Under the pieces are notes generated by a model. It had not been told where the DNA came from. It ran no database searches and saw only the letters and a program-made list of their open reading frames with translations. Made by a program: the position numbers and the translations under genes. This document shows, one piece after another, positions 58,765 to 64,000 of a DNA stretch of 64,000 nt; position 1 is the stretch's first letter, and each line of letters begins with the position of its first letter. The DNA is from Sympetrum striolatum (Eukaryota; Arthropoda; Insecta; Odonata; Libellulidae): positions 31,215,849 through 31,279,848 of the forward strand of contig OX388345.1 of NCBI GenBank assembly GCA_947579665.1. The letters are read 5' to 3'.

Positions 58765-59285
58765 CTATGTCTATGTAAGAACCCTGCAAGCCGCCTTTCG
58801 GCGTGTGGCAGGGGGTGCAAGCACCTTGACTCTATTTTCCTAAACGGTTGCTTTCGCGTATACTTCGGGGAAAAATGAATTTTTGAAGCGATTCGTTCTA
58901 ACATCTATTTCCCTAATCTTTCTGGCAGTATCAGAACGTCCCATATAACAGGGGGGTCGCATTATATCGGTTACAACATCTGAGAAAGTAATTTATCTAG
59001 ACTTATTTAATAAATTTATCCTTTGAATTTTTCTTTTATCTTCTAATGATTCCCATCCCACGTCCTGTAACATCTGAGTGACACTCGCTGTTTTATCGTA
59101 GCAATTCTTTACAATCGTATCGCCTTTCGTTGTACTTTTTCTAAATCCCGAATATGACATTTCTCGGCGGGGTCCCATACACTACATGCATACTCAAGGT
59201 GAGGCCTAATTAACGCTAAGTAACATCGCTCGCGAACTTTTTATTCGCTCCTACCGACTATTCTTTTAACGAAACTTTCATATAT
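58765..59285 (-). mobile_element. LINE family J, reverse-transcriptase C-terminal region and 3' end
   Basis: Read on the minus strand from about 59283, joined pieces of three frames give RCYLALIRPHLEYACSVWDP, then HIRDLEKVQRKAIR, NCYDKTASVTQMLQDVGWES, and RKIREIDVRTNRFKNSFFP. This is the C-terminal part of a CR1/jockey-type LINE reverse transcriptase; the catalytic motifs lie upstream and are absent. Damage seen: an in-frame stop (plus 59241-59243), a one-base deletion near 59108-59117 that shifts the frame, and further shifts near 58980-59000 and 58875. The 3' untranslated end carries a hairpin CCCTGC...GCAGGG (58782-58813) and a CATAGACATAGACAT tail. Sister fragments are at 18425-18620 and 16345-16410, all on the minus strand. 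Dead 5'-truncated copy. Confidence 0.8.
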
Positions 59286-60059
59286 TTGAATTATGTTACC
59301 ATGTTAGGATGCCTTTTGGTCATATTCGGTAGTGAGAGAGACCTTCATTCTTCCTTTTTATGTACTTTGAAATAATAACCGAATGTATACTGATACGGCT
59401 TTGGCAAAGAATGGACGAGCAGTTTCCAAACATCCGATGAAATAGCCAAGTACTAATGGGAAAGAACAAACATCAAGAAATATAAGATCCACTCCAGAAT
59501 ATTGATTGTCAATATTGGCAGATTATTGTGTGTTGAAAGAAACGAAGAAACAACTTAATGCATCCTTTCAAAGTGATTGAATGTTAGACTATATTGTAGG
59601 GAAGTGACGTTTGTTTACGATCGTTTTCTGAACCTTTCTTCCGTATCGCACGAGCAGAATTTTCAAGACCTTAGGTTACAAGGGATTTTAACATAACAGC
59701 CATCGAATGAAACATTGTTAAATCAAATGTCCTGGATTTGAAATGATAATCGAATTTATAAGGAAAAATACCCTATAGTCATTATTTACTTATATAGATA
59801 TATAGATCGGTTATTCAGCTCCAAGTAGTTCCATTGAGCACCTTATTACGTAAAATATTTAAAACTTGTATAAGTAATCATATTCAATAAGGAACAAAAT
59901 TTAGTTAATGAAATTAGTTTCAGAAATTTTTATCCCTGATAAAGACTAAGAAGGGGCAATATAATTTGGTTTCCATTTATACGGTTAGAATGATGTTTAG
60001 TCTAGGAAAACTTGGAAGGCTTCAAGTTAAATTAAGATCTTCTTTCCGCTTTCTGTGCA
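59286..60059. other. Anonymous DNA
   Basis: Nothing recognised. Confidence 0.4.
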
Positions 60060-60160
60060 GTCGTCTGTCAGTCAGACTCAATTTCTCTGCCAGAAAGCTC
60101 TGGCGAGGGGATGAGGCGACTATGCTAGGTGAGAAGTGAGGTATTTCGCCCTTATTTTAA
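60060..60160 (+). repeat. Family G repeat, partial
   Basis: GGCGAGGGGATGAGGCGACT then GCTAGGTGAGAAGTGAGGTA and TTTCGCCCTT; the first part (CTGTCAGTCAGACTC) corresponds to the family start. Diverged. Confidence 0.55.
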
Positions 60161-60245
60161 TGCTTATTGTTAGTCAGAATACTCTTAAAACAAATAGCAA
60201 TAGTAAAATTCACAGTCGCTGGCGATGTCTTGTGGAAATACATCA

Positions 60246-60320
60246 TGATGAAGAAGAAGATTATTGTACTTTTTCCACACTTTTACTGTGGAAAAAGTAC
60301 AATAATCTTCTTCTTCATCA
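60246..60320. repeat. Perfect palindrome, 34-bp arms
   Basis: Arms 60246-60279 and 60287-60320 are exact reverse complements with a 7-base loop CTTTTAC. The core TACTTTTTCCACA is shared with the palindromes at 8215-8299 and 60451-60550. The plus frame 60136-60342 crosses it and is not considered a gene. Confidence 0.95.
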
Positions 60321-60450
60321 AATAGCAATAGATTTTCCATAGATGCTGCTCGTGAATATCTTAAAAATATCTAAAAGATCCTGGTTTTATAACTATTTTA
60401 CATAAAAATCCACTGAGTAGGGCTTCGTTATGTAACACTCCATCACAACA

Positions 60451-60550
60451 TAAGAAAAGGAGAAGGGATAGTACTATTTCCACAATATTTATTTCATAAT
60501 AATCTCCATAAAATATTGTGGAAAAATTACGTTTTCTAATCCTTTTCTTT
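60451..60550. repeat. Imperfect palindrome, 40-bp arms
   Basis: Arms 60451-60490 and 60511-60550 match as inverted repeats at about 31 of 40 positions around a 20-base loop; the inner TTTCCACAATATTT is exact. It lies only 130 bp from the perfect palindrome. Confidence 0.8.
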
Positions 60551-61239
60551 TGTTATTTTGAATTACATCTCATCTGCATTAAATACCTTGCCTAAATCAA
60601 AAATCCTTCAGATGAGAGATTAATTATTCATTAAATACGACGTACATTCATGCAAATTATTTACGGGAATACTCTTAAACATGTCCATGCCCCATGGTAT
60701 TTACTATATGACCAGCAAATATTAACATTAAGATAATTATCCTAATTTTTAATAGTGCATCTCAAGTGCAGGGAAGATAATTCTAGCATATGCGTCGCAT
60801 ACCTTGGTCGAGACCACTGCTTACCGTGTGAAAAAGAATGACAAAGAATGGAAAAGATTCATTTTTTAATTGAGTTTTCTATTTTATTTTTGATATTTTT
60901 ACCGTGCGTAATCTAAAACCCATTAGTCTTCATCACATGGCAAATTCGGAAACTGTTTACTTCAGCTCCACATATGCATTTTACGACCTCGCTCCCCTTT
61001 AACTACGCCACTTGAAAACAATTGAGGATTCGGAAAATAACAATAATGACCAGATCATGACGAGCATAACAAAATACCTCTTGGTTCGAAACTAAACGAA
61101 ACAAATTGCTCTCTGATTGCATAGGTGTTTCCTCGATGCTTACAGAGCGATGCATATTCTGTGATGCAATCTTTCTGGAAACAAATGGCCCGATTAGAGG
61201 GGCAACATCAACCTTCCGATTGTTTTAAACGAGGGAGAT
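60551..61239. other. Anonymous DNA
   Basis: Nothing recognised. Confidence 0.4.
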
Positions 61240-61650
61240 CCTGAGGAGTCGGGGTAGTTGGCGACTTTTTACATTTTTTTTCCCCAATTCCTTCACGGAT
61301 GAATCTCGTTATCCGCTCACGAATTGTTGTTAGCTTAAACGACTCTCACGGTAACTTTTTTCACGTTGTTTTTCGACTCCGATTTTTTCCCGCCATTAGC
61401 CGTGAGCTATTGTTGGTACTGCGCCCTGGCGATGAACTCGAGCGTTATTTTCCTTTGAAACTCCTTTTCCGATCGACTCCCCCTACTCTCGAGTTTTCAT
61501 TCGCCTCCGGTCGTTTTTCCGCCATAAATAGAATCCCTACGTTAAACTCTTTTTTTAAGAGCTGATTTCTCCCTAATTGTAAGGCTGTTTCAACTGTTCA
61601 GACGTGTCTAAACTTGGATTGCTTTTTCTTTTTTTTTTTCTTTCAGGAAC
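61240..61650. other. CpG-rich patch followed by a splice-acceptor-like site
   Basis: CG is enriched at 61290-61530. At 61620-61647 TTTTTCTTTTTTTTTTTCTTTCAG is a strong acceptor-like pyrimidine tract; the following DNA is open in one frame to 61819 but its peptide is not recognised. A small exon cannot be excluded. Confidence 0.3.
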
Positions 61651-64000
61651 TAGCCATCGAGTCGATATCCAGCTGTTTTACATTCGGCGGGCGGACTCTA
61701 AAAGTTTTATTGTCTCGATTCGGCATGTTAGCGAGGTTTTTAATGTCATAAAAGCGGAGGCATTTTTTCCTGCTCAAACCGTGAAAATTTTGTTTCCTTG
61801 TAGAAATGAGAACTACCTGTGATCCATTGTTTGCGCAACAGGAGTTTAAAACTAAAGAATGACCGCAGGCTTCAATCAATCGGCCATCGATTCATGGTCA
61901 TACAGTTCGTTGGACGGATTGAAATATCCTTGAAATAACTCAATCATAACAAATGTTTGGAGATCGAATCGGCCATCCAAAGAATGGAACTATGCAACGG
62001 GTTTTAAAGTTACACAATATCAGAAAAAATTCATATCCTTGAAAAGAATTAAGAAAGCAAAATATGATCCTACCAATAAATAACCTCTCTTCTGTTTCCT
62101 GGACTAGAACGGTTTTTTTACAATGAATAGTTTATAACTACTACTTATAATAAAACTTTTGATTACATTTATATATTATGAAATATTTTAATATACATTG
62201 TGTATTTAAAATTATTTTATTTACATGACGCCACCGATAAATTATGCAAACACTTTTTTTAAGATAACAAAAATACGTTATAAATACTTAAAAATGTAAA
62301 AATACGTTATTAATTCCTGATTACAGTCATAGAAATACAAAAATAATTGATTCATAATCTAAAAAATATAAAATGTATGTAAAACTTATCCTTAAATATT
62401 CATCATATTCATCTCTCGCCGATGCAAATAATTCTAAATTCCCAGTTGCGCGAAGGCCGTATGAATACTAATACCTCTTCCATTAGCCACGCAATACTTT
62501 GGAAATAGTAAAAGAAATAAGCAAATAGGCAAGTGTAAGCTTAGTTTCCATTGCGTAAGTATTCCACGCATGTGTGCACATTTAGAATGTACTGTGTGAG
62601 AAAATCTTTTCATAGTATTCAAAGAACAGCGACGAAAAATCAAGCCATTAATTACGACCTTGAATTCCTCACTAATTTCTATTTTACTATGGCAGTGGAC
62701 TTGAAGTGAGGTAAAGTAATATTAGACAATTAAAAGACAAAATAATATCACAACTATTACTGTTTCCCTTCGTCAAACCATTCCATTTTTATTCAACTTA
62801 ATAAATTCCAAGGTTTGCGGATTTCGGTTTTTGCGAAAGCCGCGATATTTTTAAATTAAATTAGATTAGATTCAAATGAAGAATATCCCATTCATTATAC
62901 AATGACGGCAGTAAAAGACATCCTTGTGTTATAGCTATTATTATAAACATATTAATTATAACACATGAAAATTTTCGCGCGTTTTTCCTGTTAGGCAAAA
63001 ATATAAATGCATCTTTCTAGGATAACTATAGATTAGTAAAATCAGATTAATCGCTAAAATTTCTGAATATTAGATAACTTAATACTAATTTAAAACAATA
63101 AATTTATTTATTGAAAAATCAGTTCAGAGAATTTTTGATATGTGACTTCGATAGCATTAATAAGTAGTGCGTAACATTTCATATGGCCATTTGTATTCTT
63201 AGATAGTCACAAAAGAAATATTAAGCTATTAAGTGCATTAAGCTTGTTAAAATTCCGTCAGTAGTGTCTTAGCATTAAAAACTCTTCCGGTCTCTCGAGG
63301 AAATTCGTCTTTAACTCGGCATAATAAATGTCACCACTGTGTGAGATGACGGGCATACGCTAAGTAGGATACGCCTGTCAATTATATAATCAAGCAACGG
63401 ATGGCGACCTTGAATGCAGCCAAGGCTCTCGTTTTCATTCGAACGTGGCAGATTAAAACGTTTGTTTTCTTAACCTTATGGTGAGAGTGATCGCTTTCAT
63501 AATCGGCCGCAGTGAATATCTATTTTATGGCTCAGAACATGACGGTAGTTTGCATAATTTTTCTCACACTCCGACCCTTTAAGTGTGTCTTTAATTTTTT
63601 ACCGATTAGTTGAAACATAATTACGTTGATAGCGATTGTCATCAACGTTTTTGCTATGTGCGAGAAACCGTTACAACTCCAACTAATAAAAGAGTGTATT
63701 TTCTTACATTATAATAGTTATTATGTATTATTATTGCATTTACACAGCATACAGGCAAAAACTAAGTGGCAATGCCCATGCCATATGATGATTATAGAAA
63801 AACGGATATCTGAACATACATACACGAATAATATAAATGATAAAATGTAACAAAATCCCAAAACCATGCAAAAATACAACACTAGTCAATAAGTACACAG
63901 ATAAATTTTAGAGAGCCAATTTCCAATATGTACATCATTAATAGAGGTGTTTGAAAATGTTTTTATTTTTTCTGAAATTTGTTGGTTTGAAAACCAAATT
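61651..64000. other. Anonymous AT-rich DNA to the window end
   Basis: No gene, recognised repeat or RNA gene. 62150-62400 is very AT-rich. Frames are short and unrecognised. Confidence 0.45.

Noticed and set aside
1..64000. CRISPR arrays, operons, rRNA, snRNA and viral genes
   Set aside because: Looked for and not seen; composition and repeats are those of a eukaryotic nuclear genome.

Overview
This is a eukaryotic, AT-rich, non-coding-dominated window, most likely from an arthropod (probably an insect) with a large repeat-rich genome. The evidence is the repeat content: several tRNA-headed SINE families, 3' ends of CR1/jockey-type LINEs whose decayed reverse-transcriptase C-termini can still be read, a small hAT-type element, palindromic foldback elements, and no open reading frame that looks like an intact gene. 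The species cannot be named from the sequence alone. No bacterial features, CRISPR array, rRNA or intact tRNA gene was seen.

Layout. 1-12.7 kb is mostly anonymous AT-rich DNA with a 79-bp tandem duplication, one SINE, one palindrome and one hammerhead-like module. 12.7-25.5 kb is repeat-dense: LINE 3' fragments, copies of a family called here G (a GATGAGGAGTGAGGTAGTTT block), a family called H (long inverted repeat plus terminal hairpin) and several inverted-repeat elements. 26.5-31.4 kb holds a further module copy, a hairpin-bearing tandem array, a G copy split by a nested H element, and a GC- and CpG-rich island (30.6-31.1 kb). That island contains the best candidate for a real gene piece: a short first coding exon ending in a strong splice donor. 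31-58 kb is largely anonymous intron-like or intergenic DNA with scattered SINEs, a 364-bp tandem duplication, a hAT-like element with a partly preserved target duplication, and CpG-rich patches. 58-64 kb has a SINE, the best LINE fragment and two palindromes.

The most interesting signal is a set of about six short modules reading C(T/A/C)GANGA - hairpin - GAAAC, the conserved core order of a hammerhead ribozyme. In at least four copies the module lies between inverted-repeat arms whose sequence is unrelated from copy to copy. Structure is kept while arm sequence is not, which points to a replication mechanism that copies local DNA into a foldback. Penelope-like retroelements are known to carry hammerhead motifs, so a link to them is plausible but not shown here.

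The CpG-rich patches (12.7-13.3, 17.0-17.3, 20.9-21.6, 30.6-31.1, 47.9-48.3, 53.4-54.0, 61.2-61.6 kb) stand out against the AT-rich background and may be regulatory DNA or exons of a gene whose body lies mostly outside or between them.
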